Source: an uncultured Bacteroidales bacterium
GTDB lineage: Bacteria; Bacteroidota; Bacteroidia; Bacteroidales; Muribaculaceae
Reading direction: 5' to 3'
Assembly (NCBI GenBank): GCA_947173955.1
Contig: CAMWHE010000017.1
Span: 1 to 40,398, forward strand
DNA length: 40,398 nt
Positions 16,537 to 24,462 of the stretch are shown one piece after another. Position 1 is the first letter of the stretch; every line of letters begins with the position of its first letter. The translations under genes were made by a program, and so were the position numbers. The notes beneath the pieces are model-generated. The model saw only the letters and a list, made by a program, of their open reading frames with translations, searched no databases and was not told where the DNA came from.

Positions 16537-17891
16537 AGAGCGTTGGATATAAGAATTATAAATATAAGCGGAGGTGCGATATATTTTATCGCCATGCTGA
16601 CAGCCGGAGCCCACACCGCACAGATGCTGCCATGGTTCGTAAGCTGGTCTCTGAGTGTATTTTTCGGCAGAATCCATCCGACATAGACACATAGCAACAG
16701 TGCGCCGATCGGCAGCAGATAATTGGTCGCGAAACAGTCAAGGAAATCAAAGAGATTGTAGCCCAGAATGCGGAAACTGTTCCATGAGCCTTGCGATAGT
16801 GAACAGGCCAGGCTGACAGGCACTAACGGCAGAAAAACGCAGACGATGGCCTTTCGCCTCGACCAGTGGAGCGAGTCCTGAAGGAATGCAACACTGACCT
16901 GCCCGAGCGAGATTGTGGATGTCAGGGCGGCCACACTGATAAGCAGGAAGAACAGGGACGACCACAGACGGGTGCACTCCATGTGGGTGAATACCTCCGG
17001 GATAGTGACAAAGACGAGTGTCCCGCCACGCAGCGACTCGCTGTCACTTATGCCGAACGAAGTGACGACCGGGAAAATGATAATACCCATGAGAATCGCC
17101 ACCATGAGGTCGAGCAGAGATACAGTCGCGGCCGTGCGGCCGAGACGAGTGGAGCCGGGGAAATAAGATGCATATGTGATCAGCACTCCGAGACCGAGAC
17201 TCAAAGAGAAGAATGCCTGCCCGAGCGCGCTGATAATGACGGAACCATTAATTTTGCTGAAATCAGGCGAAAAGAAATATTTCAGTCCTTTGGAGGCATC
17301 CGGCAATGACAACGACACACAGCAGAATATCACAAGGAGCAGAAAGAGAAGCGGCATCAACACATTCGAGAGCTTCTCGATACCTTTCTTGACTCCACGC
17401 CAAAGCACTATGGCGTTTATAGCTATCATAAGCAGCGTAAATACTATCGGCCGGACATCCGTCTGGACATATTCCTGCATCTTTGCTCCGAAATTCACAG
17501 ACCCTGATGGCTCATCCGGCGTAAAAAGAGAACCTGATACTGACGCGAAGAGATATTCAAGCGTCCAGCCGGAAACTACCAGATAAAACCCTAAAATAAT
17601 AAAAGACGCCAGGACACCGAGCACACCAATGAGCCACCACGGCTTCCCGGGTGTTAGTTTCTGAAAGGTATGTATGGCATCGGCTCGCGCGGCACGCCCG
17701 ACAGAAAATTCCGCAAGCATGACCGGAATTCCGAGGATGCATACACAAGCCAGATAGATCAGCAGAAACGCAGCACCGCCGTTTTCCTGCACTTCGGCCG
17801 GAAAACGCCATATATTTCCAAGCCCAACGGCCGAACCGACCGTAGCGGCAATAAGTCCAAGTTTTGAACTGAAACGTATTTTCTCTTTCAC
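16533..17891 (-). CDS. Sodium-dependent symporter of the NSS (SNF) family
   Basis: 452 residues, about 11-12 membrane helices. The N-terminus SKLGLIAATVGSAVGLGNIW followed by RFP and ENGGAAFLLIY is the hallmark of helices 1-2 of neurotransmitter:sodium symporters (LeuT fold), with the unwound helix-1 Na+/substrate site. SFGISDSESLRGGTLVFVT is the helix 6-7 region. Bacterial members move amino acids such as leucine, tryptophan or tyrosine with Na+; the substrate here cannot be read off. Its promoter region carries an 11-bp hairpin. The downstream small gene is translationally coupled. Confidence 0.93.
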   Translation of the reverse strand: MKEKIRFSSKLGLIAATVGSAVGLGNIWRFPAEVQENGGAAFLLIYLACVCILGIPVMLAEFSVGRAARADAIHTFQKLTPGKPWWLIGVLGVLASFIILGFYLVVSGWTLEYLFASVSGSLFTPDEPSGSVNFGAKMQEYVQTDVRPIVFTLLMIAINAIVLWRGVKKGIEKLSNVLMPLLFLLLVIFCCVSLSLPDASKGLKYFFSPDFSKINGSVIISALGQAFFSLSLGLGVLITYASYFPGSTRLGRTAATVSLLDLMVAILMGIIIFPVVTSFGISDSESLRGGTLVFVTIPEVFTHMECTRLWSSLFFLLISVAALTSTISLGQVSVAFLQDSLHWSRRKAIVCVFLPLVPVSLACSLSQGSWNSFRILGYNLFDFLDCFATNYLLPIGALLLCVYVGWILPKNTLRDQLTNHGSICAVWAPAVSMAIKYIAPPLIFIILISNAL

Positions 17892-17908
17892 CTTATAAAT
17901 CGTAATTT

Positions 17909-17944
17909 ACAATCCCTATTTCACATAAGGATTGTGCAAAATTA
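17909..17944 (-). promoter_or_regulatory. -7 element plus 11-bp hairpin before the NSS symporter
   Basis: On the minus strand TAATTTTG (17944-17937) overlaps the ogt stop codon. One base later begins a hairpin with 11-bp arms (17935-17925 and 17919-17909, core ACAATCCTTAT/ATAGGGATTGT, one wobble) and loop GTGAA. It lies over or just after the expected transcription start, 17 nt before the ATG at 17891. An operator or a 5' RNA hairpin are both possible. Confidence 0.5.
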
Positions 17945-18505
17945 CGACAAAAAATTTATAAGCGCGCTATTTTTAGCGTCAAAATATCCTTCAAGCCTCA
18001 GAATATCGGCTTTGAGACGCCGATCCGGAGTAAAATTACCCAACAGCAACGGTCGGCGGATCGCGTCATGTATGTTTCTTCCGCATGAGAGCGGCACAAC
18101 CCGATGGCACGGTACGAGCAGCGGAACCGGATTCTTACCTACGCAGGATGCCACAAATCTTACCGCTCGCGGCCTGCCTGCACGACGGGCTATTTCAGAA
18201 TATGAGGCAAATGACAGCCGAGGAACAGACGCTATCGCCCGGAGCACATCAAGATGGAGGCCGGCGACATCCGGAGCGACAGCTAATTCCAATGTAGTCA
18301 GCCGGTCGGACAAAGCGGTAGCGATATCACGAATCAGCGGCTCAAAGCGTGGGGTATCATCATTGCCGGGCCGCGCGCATAGAGTCAGAGACACGATCGC
18401 GCCGTCATCCCGTCCCTCCAGAGCAATGCCTCCGAGAGGGGTCACGGCGAAAGAGCGTTCAGTCGGCATATCAGGTCTGTACGGAAGGAATCTTACTGAA
18501 ATCAT
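17942..18505 (-). CDS. ogt: Methylated-DNA--protein-cysteine methyltransferase
   Basis: Suicide DNA-repair protein that takes the alkyl group from O6-methylguanine. 187 residues. The active-site motif PCHRV is at 132-136 with the acceptor Cys133, preceded by the recognition-helix and loop sequences SYSEIARRAGRPRAVRFVAS and GKNPVPLLVPCHRV. The N-terminal domain is divergent, as usual. It begins 18 nt after the tRNA-Met terminator hairpin and shows no clear promoter of its own, so it may depend on read-through. Its stop codon overlaps the -7 element of the symporter promoter. Confidence 0.92.
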   Translation of the reverse strand: MISVRFLPYRPDMPTERSFAVTPLGGIALEGRDDGAIVSLTLCARPGNDDTPRFEPLIRDIATALSDRLTTLELAVAPDVAGLHLDVLRAIASVPRLSFASYSEIARRAGRPRAVRFVASCVGKNPVPLLVPCHRVVPLSCGRNIHDAIRRPLLLGNFTPDRRLKADILRLEGYFDAKNSALINFLS

Positions 18506-18523
18506 ATCAATTGAGATAACAAA

Positions 18524-18553
18524 AAAGGCTCAGGGAAAAATCCGAGAGCCTTT
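18524..18553 (-). terminator. Terminator of tRNA-Met transcript
   Basis: On the minus strand an 8-bp stem AAAGGCTC/GAGCCTTT (18553-18546 with 18531-18524) encloses a 14-nt loop and is followed by T-rich DNA (TTT continuing the stem). It starts two bases after the tRNA end. Confidence 0.82.
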
Positions 18554-18554
18554 G

Positions 18555-18628
18555 TAGCGGGACCGAGAATTGAACTCGGGACCTCCGGGTTATGAATCCG
18601 ACGCTCTAACCAACTGAGCTATCCCGCC
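18555..18628 (-). tRNA. tRNA-Met (CAT), probably elongator
   Basis: A 74-nt cloverleaf on the minus strand: acceptor GGCGGGA/TCCCGCT, D-arm GCTC...GAGC, anticodon loop TTCATAA giving CAT, T-arm CCGAG-TTCAATT-CTCGG, discriminator A. The anticodon stem lacks the three G-C pairs of initiator tRNA and position 1 pairs with 72 (G-U), so an elongator Met is most likely; a lysidine-type tRNA-Ile cannot be fully excluded because it shares the CAT anticodon. No CCA is encoded. Confidence 0.93.
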
Positions 18629-18639
18629 GTTTTGCGGTG

Positions 18640-18671
18640 CAAAGTTACAACTTAATTTTATTTCTTACAAA
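18640..18671 (-). promoter_or_regulatory. Promoter of tRNA-Met
   Basis: Minus strand TTTG (18671-18668), a 20-nt spacer, then TAACTTTG (18647-18640), 11 nt before the tRNA 5' end at 18628. A textbook Bacteroidetes promoter. Confidence 0.88.
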
Positions 18672-18737
18672 TTTTCCACAAAAAATCTTTCCACCCGATT
18701 GGCGAGAAGTTGACAGCAAAGTCTGCCCTATATCATA

Positions 18738-18781
18738 GTAAAGCCCCTAATAGGCCGGAGTCGACCTTTAAGGGGCTTTAC
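18738..18781 (-). terminator. Terminator after the 567-residue secreted protein
   Basis: A perfect 11-bp inverted repeat GTAAAGCCCCT/AGGGGCTTTAC (18738-18748 and 18771-18781) 20 nt beyond the stop. The loop is 22 nt and the T-run is weak, so it may also act on RNA stability. Confidence 0.65.
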
Positions 18782-18801
18782 AAAAGTGATAGACGCAAGA
18801 C

Positions 18802-20505
18802 TCAGCGTGCGCCGGAAATCAGCATCTTTTCTGATCTTCCGTTGGCATGTCGGCGGATAAAGATACCGTTCGACGGATTTTCCACGCGTCGGCCTTTCAG
18901 GTCATACCAGGTCGAGTCTCCGTCGGGTAAGTTTTCAGCCACTTCATCTACTCCGGTACTCGGGTCAGAGGGTTCTGTCTGTGATTTTAGAGACACATTT
19001 ATTGTCTTGATGTCGGAGTCTGAGTTACTTATGCGTGTATAGTATTCCAGCATTCCGGGGCCACTGATTGTCATATCGCCCGTATGCTCGGCAAATCCGT
19101 CCTCATCAGATGCTGTCGAATAGACAGAATAGGGAGTATCTGTTTCCGGCGTCCAGCGTACGAATATTTTCATGCCGCCCGCCTGGCTCTCATGGGCGAG
19201 ACGCAAGGTTATCGCCTCATCCTCTTCGATTTCTATATTTTGAGCTGAAGAAGATTTCAGATAAACATTGAGATTGTCCGGATGCGACGGCTCGACAACG
19301 GTAAAAGTACGCGATACGGAATATTCTTTCGGAAGATTGAGAACAAAACACTGATCATTTATTCCGAAAATTTTCTGATCAATCCTGGAGGTAAAGTTAT
19401 AAGTACCCTTATGTGAGAATATTGACGGAGAAACCGGGAATCCAACGGAATTTCCGGTAATGACAGGTGCGACATCAGCTTCAACAGTCTCTCCAGTCGT
19501 ATTATCGGTCAGAGTGACGTGGACTTTAGCATCAGCATCATTAAGCAAAATGTTTGTAGCATTCAGTGACCGGAGGGATATCATATCGGGGACATCATCC
19601 AAGTAAAATGTCGAGGGTGTCTGCCAGTCAAGGCGCATTACACCGGTATCCGGGGAGCCGCCGCTCACTGTTATCGGACCGACCATGATATTGCTTATAT
19701 GACGGCTCTGATTATTGAGGACACCACTGCTGTTGAGATACATACAGGCAATCACTCCATGGGTGGGATACTGGAGGTAATAATCGCCGGGAGCCGAGAA
19801 TTTTCCTGCAAAATCCAATGTAAGGTCAAGATCATCTCTGGAAAATTCGCCTACGGCCACCTCTTCAAACGTCCCATCGTCGTTTTTCTTCAGCAGTTTT
19901 CCCGTGTTTTCCTCATACTCATCGGGAGTGTACCTGATAATATCCTTCTGGATATTATTATTGGTCGCGTCAATGAATGCGAAAGTTTTCATCGTATACC
20001 GTCCGCCTACAAAATTGACATTTTCCGTATTGCGGTTGGTAATACGGGTTTTATGCTCAAACTGATCTATATCATTTATATAATAAGGGATATTGGTCTG
20101 ACCGGTGGATGTATTTGTCGCTCCAGGTATCTGATTGAGGTTAATGATATTGTCAGGGTCGTCAGCCCGGTAGACTTTTATGAAAGCCGGCTTGAGTCCT
20201 ACAGTGATGGTAGTGTGATTCTCCACCTGAGGAAACTTCAGAAAAATGCCGCGGCCGTCACCCTCAACAAGATAGTCGGTCAATGTGAAATCTGCCGGCT
20301 GGCCACTGACCGTAAACATGGCCTCCGGCGGGACTTCCTTGATTTTCCAACCATCGTTGACCCAAAATGTGAGACCGGGGATAGATTTATACGATCCCTG
20401 CACTCTGTCAAAGTGAAGCACACCGCCATAGAAACCGACTGCATACGCTGATGAAGAGGCGGAAAGCAACGATAAGAATAAAACACAACGCGAAAATTTA
20501 TTCAT
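18802..20505 (-). CDS. Secreted protein with T9SS-like C-terminal tail, function unknown
   Basis: 567 residues with a signal peptide (~1-22, cut near SSAYA). The body is beta-rich and Ig-like in character (repeated short strands, few cysteines) with no family recognised. The end runs from STGVDEV through WYDLKGRRVENPSNGIFIRR to KMLI, which matches the type A C-terminal signal seen on cargo of the type IX secretion system and on related surface proteins of Bacteroidales. That suggests export across or anchoring at the outer membrane. It is preceded by the structured interval 20585-20959, whose promoter may drive it, and followed by a terminator, so it stands alone. Confidence 0.75.
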   Translation of the reverse strand: MNKFSRCVLFLSLLSASSSAYAVGFYGGVLHFDRVQGSYKSIPGLTFWVNDGWKIKEVPPEAMFTVSGQPADFTLTDYLVEGDGRGIFLKFPQVENHTTITVGLKPAFIKVYRADDPDNIINLNQIPGATNTSTGQTNIPYYINDIDQFEHKTRITNRNTENVNFVGGRYTMKTFAFIDATNNNIQKDIIRYTPDEYEENTGKLLKKNDDGTFEEVAVGEFSRDDLDLTLDFAGKFSAPGDYYLQYPTHGVIACMYLNSSGVLNNQSRHISNIMVGPITVSGGSPDTGVMRLDWQTPSTFYLDDVPDMISLRSLNATNILLNDADAKVHVTLTDNTTGETVEADVAPVITGNSVGFPVSPSIFSHKGTYNFTSRIDQKIFGINDQCFVLNLPKEYSVSRTFTVVEPSHPDNLNVYLKSSSAQNIEIEEDEAITLRLAHESQAGGMKIFVRWTPETDTPYSVYSTASDEDGFAEHTGDMTISGPGMLEYYTRISNSDSDIKTINVSLKSQTEPSDPSTGVDEVAENLPDGDSTWYDLKGRRVENPSNGIFIRRHANGRSEKMLISGAR

Positions 20506-20584
20506 GTGCGATAAACATTTGCCGCCCTATAGACCCCTCGGATTCGGGCTGATAAATAAAAAGAAAGCGCAAGGTCTGTACTTT

Positions 20585-20925
20585 TTTGCCCGTTCCACTT
20601 TCCGAGGCTCTGGTATTGCCCATCTTCGTAAAACGAGCAAACATGCAGAAGCCTCGCGCAGTATATGACCACACATCGGCACGGGATGCTCGCGCACCAC
20701 CTGCCGACATAATAGGCATACCTACCAGGCATCTACCGTCTGCTACAGTCTTGACGAAGATTGAAATTTACCAGATTTCGGAAAGTCAAGAAAGAGCGCC
20801 GAGTAAACGCTGTCTAATATGTCTGCCAAGGCTGACCGTCCGCCGATACTCAGCTGAAAGGCGCCGAGGCATTTTATCGCATCCCGCCACTCAAACCCCT
20901 ACCGGGCTTCTGCATGGCGGTCTAC
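20585..20925 (-). ncRNA. Candidate structured RNA or cis-regulatory leader
   Basis: The 514-nt gap upstream of the 567-residue protein holds its own promoter and, on the minus strand, a nested set of stems: a perfect 12-bp closing helix (20916-20905 with 20653-20642, CATGCAGAAGCC), an inner 8-bp helix (20886-20879 with 20689-20682, CGGGATGC), an 8-bp helix (20854-20847 with 20805-20798, one wobble) and a hairpin with 7+5 bp (20791-20785 with 20755-20749; inner 20779-20775 with 20767-20763). All are compatible with one secondary structure of about 275 nt. No motifs of RNase P, tmRNA, SRP, 6S or a known riboswitch were recognised. No clear terminator separates it from the gene 80 nt downstream, so it may be a leader rather than a free RNA. 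Confidence 0.45.
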
Positions 20926-20929
20926 GACG

Positions 20930-20959
20930 CAAATTTACCGAATTTTTATTTCCGACAAT
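20930..20959 (-). promoter_or_regulatory. Promoter driving the structured interval
   Basis: Minus strand TTG(20958-20956), an 18-nt spacer, then TAAATTTG (20937-20930), a good Bacteroidetes promoter. The predicted start is near 20923-20925, a few bases before the first arm of the 12-bp closing helix. Confidence 0.65.
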
Positions 20960-21019
20960 TACACTTCTGCATTTTTAACATTTTCACATTCTGCCGACGA
21001 AATGTGTTAATGTCTGTTC

Positions 21020-22249
21020 TTATGAAAAAGTCAGGGATGACAGCTGCGGAAGAGAGGCTGCTATCCGGGCGATATCGTCACTGCTGATCGAGTCGAGAAT
21101 TCCGGTCAATACCGCCGGAGACGGATAGCCGAGAGAGCGAAGCGCCGAGCGCCCGAGAGACAACGCCGACTGCTCTATGCTGCCGCCGGCTACAGTCACT
21201 TGTCCCACATACTGACGTCGCGCCGCCATCAGAGCCCGCTGACTCAGGGGGCGTGTGGCAAGGATCTCTATCTCCGCTTCCACCAGCCGGCGACACTTCT
21301 CCACGTCGGAGTCATCGCAACCGAAATAGATTGACAGAAGTCCGCAATCGCCATATAATGTCAGTGACGAATCAACAGAATAGACGAGTCCGCGACGCTC
21401 GCGCAAGGCTACGTTAAGACGCGAATTCATCCCGGGTCCTCCGAGGATATTGTTAAAGAGCGCAAGTGCGTGGCGGTCGGCATCATACAAGCCGCCTACA
21501 CGTGCACCCATCAGCGTGTGCGCCTGATGGAAGTCCATCGGGCGGTTGTCGCGGAATAGCGGAATAACTTCAGGCTGCACGACATTCTCTCTAAAATAAT
21601 TCGCTTTCAGTCGTGAGAAATATCGCTCCGCAGCTGCAAATACGCGGACGGTCGAAGCGGGCCCCGTGTAGAAAAACACCATATTGGGCGCTCTATAATA
21701 CCGATCGATCCACGCCCTGCACGCGCGGCTGTCGAAGCGCGCTATCGATTCTTTTGTGCCGAGGATATTATGTCCGAGCGGATTCCCCTTGAAGATGATG
21801 TCTTCAAAGTCGTCATACACGGCATCGACCGGCGAATCCAGATATGAATCGATCTCTTCGGCAACGACCTCGCGCTCCTTGTCAAGCTCTGCGTCGGGAA
21901 ACGTACAGTCAGTCACCAGATCGGCAAGCAACTCTACCGATCGAAGCAGATTGCCGGCCGGAGCTATGGTATAGACAAACGTCTCCTCTTTCGTCGTGTA
22001 GGCATTGAGCTCGCCGCCTACAGTCTCCATCCTGTTGATGACATGATGCGACCGGCGCCGGCGCGTGCCCTTGAAGATAGTATGTTCGACAAAATGCGCG
22101 AGTCCATGCTCGTCGGGGGTCTCATTGCGACTGCCGGCAAGTATAGCGACGCCGCAACATTCAGCTACACTTCTGACCTGACGGGCTGCTACGCGCAATC
22201 CGTTAGACAGTATTATGGTGTCGATATGCTCTACTCCGGATCGTGCCAT
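21020..22249 (-). CDS. M16 family (insulinase-like) zinc peptidase
   Basis: 409 residues. The inverted zinc motif HxxEH appears as HFVEH in GLAHFVEHTIFKG (~residues 49-61), and the distal glutamate lies in EREVVAEEID. The length matches the single-unit PqqL/processing-peptidase type, with the active half first and an M16C-like second half. No signal peptide, so probably cytoplasmic. Last gene of the murI operon. Its ATG lies inside the end of ispG (19-nt overlap), pointing to coupled translation. Natural substrates are unknown. Confidence 0.92.
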   Translation of the reverse strand: MARSGVEHIDTIILSNGLRVAARQVRSVAECCGVAILAGSRNETPDEHGLAHFVEHTIFKGTRRRRSHHVINRMETVGGELNAYTTKEETFVYTIAPAGNLLRSVELLADLVTDCTFPDAELDKEREVVAEEIDSYLDSPVDAVYDDFEDIIFKGNPLGHNILGTKESIARFDSRACRAWIDRYYRAPNMVFFYTGPASTVRVFAAAERYFSRLKANYFRENVVQPEVIPLFRDNRPMDFHQAHTLMGARVGGLYDADRHALALFNNILGGPGMNSRLNVALRERRGLVYSVDSSLTLYGDCGLLSIYFGCDDSDVEKCRRLVEAEIEILATRPLSQRALMAARRQYVGQVTVAGGSIEQSALSLGRSALRSLGYPSPAVLTGILDSISSDDIARIAASLPQLSSLTFS

Positions 22250-23901
22250 TGGCCGTCAGCTTTCAATATTTCTATAAGTCTGTCAAGGGCTTCTTCCGCA
22301 GGAATATTCATTTCCAGACACTGCTTGCCCCGGTAAAGACTGACCTTACCGGCTGCCGCACCTACATATCCGTAGTCGGCATCGGCCATCTCACCCGGAC
22401 CGTTGACAATACACCCCATGACAGCTATCTTGAGCCCCTTTAGGTGAGATACGGCTGCCTTGACCGCACGGACTGTCGACTGCAGATCGAAGAGTGTGCG
22501 TCCGCAGCCCGGACAGGAGATAAACTCTGTCTTGGTAAACCGGCAACGGGCAGCCTGAAGAATGTCGAGCTCGAGTGCTGCGATACGCTCTGCGGGAAGC
22601 AATCCGGATTGTATGGAGATGCCGTCGGCCATACCGTCCATAAGGAGAGCGCCGAAATCGGCAGACGCACGCAATATTACGTCATCGGCCGTCAGGGAGC
22701 CGTCATATGACAGTCTTACTGCCACCGGATTGGCGACTCCCGCAGCGGTAAGAGCATGAATGGCGGCCTCAATTGCTCCGACCGGATCAGGATGTGCGGT
22801 AGTAAGGAGAAGTACCTTCCCCTCGGCCTTACGCGCGGATGATATCAGATCGCCGGCGGGCATATCGGCATCGAGATGACAGAACAGGGCCTCATCCGGC
22901 TTGTCGGCCTCGAGAGCCACCACCGTGGCTCCACCGCCAATGCCGGCAGTCTGCTGAGACGGACGCCGCCCGGGCGCGATCGGATCATAACCGGGATAAT
23001 AATCGCCACTCAATGCCACTCCCTTTCCGGCCCGTGACGTTATGTAATCCGCCAGAGCCCGGGCTACAGGTATCTCGCATTCCGGTTCTTCCGAGAGGGA
23101 GACTCGTATTGTGTCGCCGATGCCGTGGGCAAGGAGAGCGCCGATACCGACCGCCGACTTTATGCGGCCGTCATCGCCGTCGCCTGCTTCGGTAACACCG
23201 AGATGCAGGGGGAACGACATACCCTCGCCGTCCATAGCACGGACAAGGCGGCGCACCGTCTCAACCATGACTACCGTATTGGACGCTTTGATAGAGATGA
23301 CGATGTCCCTGAAATCGTTGGCCACAGCAATCCGCAGAAACTCCATCGCGCTCTCTACCATCCCGGCCGGGGTATCGCCGTAGCGGCTCATGATGCGGTC
23401 GGATAGCGATCCGTGATTGACTCCGATACGGATAGCTGTACCGTTTTCGCGGCACAGTTCCAGAAGCGGGACAAAGGTAGCGGCTATACGGTCTATCTCG
23501 GCTGCATACTCCTCATCGGTATAGTCAAGATGCTTGAACGTACGTCCCGGATCTACGAAGTTGCCGGGATTGATTCTCACTTTCTCGACATGACGGGCAG
23601 CTTCGAAAGCCGCCTTGGGATTGAAGTGGATGTCAGCCACCAGAGGCACGCTCACCCCGGCGGCACGCACGCCTGAATGTATATTGGCCAGATTGGTGGC
23701 CTCGCGCACACCTTGAGCCGTGAGTCTGACGATCTCTCCGCCTACGAGGGCGATACGGACTGTCTGCGCTATGGAGGCATCCGTATCCATGGTCGACGTA
23801 TTGGTCATCGACTGGATGCGGATCGGATTGTCGCCGCCTATCACTGTCTCCCCTACGCGGACAGGCCAGCTCTGACGGCGCTTGTAGTCAAAAACCGACA
23901 T
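22231..23901 (-). CDS. ispG: 4-hydroxy-3-methylbut-2-enyl diphosphate synthase, long form
   Basis: Iron-sulfur enzyme of the MEP isoprenoid pathway converting MEcPP to HMBPP. 556 residues: the N-terminal TIM barrel (GGDNPIRIQSMTNTSTMDTD, ADIHFNPK, GVTEAGDGDDGRIKSAVGIG), an extra middle domain (~300-440), and the C-terminal [4Fe-4S] domain with C463, C466 (SCPGCGRT) and C497 (MGCIVNGPGE, E504). The middle insert is the three-domain architecture of plants, Chlamydia and Bacteroidetes. It lies 17 nt after purE. uppS, which uses the resulting isoprenoids, sits elsewhere in the window. Confidence 0.96.
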   Translation of the reverse strand: MSVFDYKRRQSWPVRVGETVIGGDNPIRIQSMTNTSTMDTDASIAQTVRIALVGGEIVRLTAQGVREATNLANIHSGVRAAGVSVPLVADIHFNPKAAFEAARHVEKVRINPGNFVDPGRTFKHLDYTDEEYAAEIDRIAATFVPLLELCRENGTAIRIGVNHGSLSDRIMSRYGDTPAGMVESAMEFLRIAVANDFRDIVISIKASNTVVMVETVRRLVRAMDGEGMSFPLHLGVTEAGDGDDGRIKSAVGIGALLAHGIGDTIRVSLSEEPECEIPVARALADYITSRAGKGVALSGDYYPGYDPIAPGRRPSQQTAGIGGGATVVALEADKPDEALFCHLDADMPAGDLISSARKAEGKVLLLTTAHPDPVGAIEAAIHALTAAGVANPVAVRLSYDGSLTADDVILRASADFGALLMDGMADGISIQSGLLPAERIAALELDILQAARCRFTKTEFISCPGCGRTLFDLQSTVRAVKAAVSHLKGLKIAVMGCIVNGPGEMADADYGYVGAAAGKVSLYRGKQCLEMNIPAEEALDRLIEILKADGQWHDPE

Positions 23902-23918
23902 TATATTATATATGTATA

Positions 23919-24425
23919 TCAGTTAGTCTTGTAATCATATTTAATCTCCGACAGGTCATTGTTGGCTTTCACGATCTTCTGACGCAGAGAGCTGGAATAA
24001 TCATTGAGACGCTTTGCAATCGCCTCATCCCCGAGCGCAAGAATACGCATAGCCAGCACGGCTGCATTGAGACCCGCGTCGATACCGACTGTAGCCACGG
24101 GTATACCCGGGGGCATCATGACGATAGAAAGGAGAGCATCCCGACCTTCGAGTGTAGCACTCAGCGGAAGACCGATCACCGGCAGGGGCGTGAGAGCCGC
24201 AATGACTCCGGGGAGCGCGGCGGCCATACCGGCGGCGGCAATGATTACTTTGACACCGCGTGAGGAGGCGCCGGTGGCGAACTCTTCTACTTCGCGCGGT
24301 GTACGGTGAGCCGAGAGAGCGAGCATTTCAAAGGGTATCTGCTGAGACTCCAGAAAGTCGGCAGTCTTCTTGAGCACAGGCAGATCGCTTGTACTGCCCA
24401 TTATGATACTTACGAGTGGTTTCAT
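23919..24425 (-). CDS. purE: N5-carboxyaminoimidazole ribonucleotide mutase
   Basis: Purine biosynthesis enzyme converting N5-CAIR to CAIR. The class I PurE signatures are IIMGSTSDLPVL near the start, the AHRTP motif in LSAHRTPREVEEF, and AAAGMAAALPGVIA with GLPLSA. 168 residues with the start at 24425. An in-frame extension upstream to 24566 would read through the preceding gene and adds nothing PurE-like. It lies 37 nt after the PAP2-like gene and 17 nt before ispG. Confidence 0.95.
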   Translation of the reverse strand: MKPLVSIIMGSTSDLPVLKKTADFLESQQIPFEMLALSAHRTPREVEEFATGASSRGVKVIIAAAGMAAALPGVIAALTPLPVIGLPLSATLEGRDALLSIVMMPPGIPVATVGIDAGLNAAVLAMRILALGDEAIAKRLNDYSSSLRQKIVKANNDLSEIKYDYKTN

Positions 24426-24462
24426 ATTATCTGATGTATGAATATGTTTGCAAAATTTATAG

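Noticed and set aside
16537-16692. Upstream start for the 87-residue membrane protein
   Set aside because: It reads the symporter C-terminus in another frame; the ATGA overlap at 16533-16536 marks the true start.
20498-20732. Two overlapping 73-76-codon ORFs upstream of the secreted protein
   Set aside because: They lie in the structured interval, run into the gene start, and have no domain; the DNA is better explained by RNA stems.
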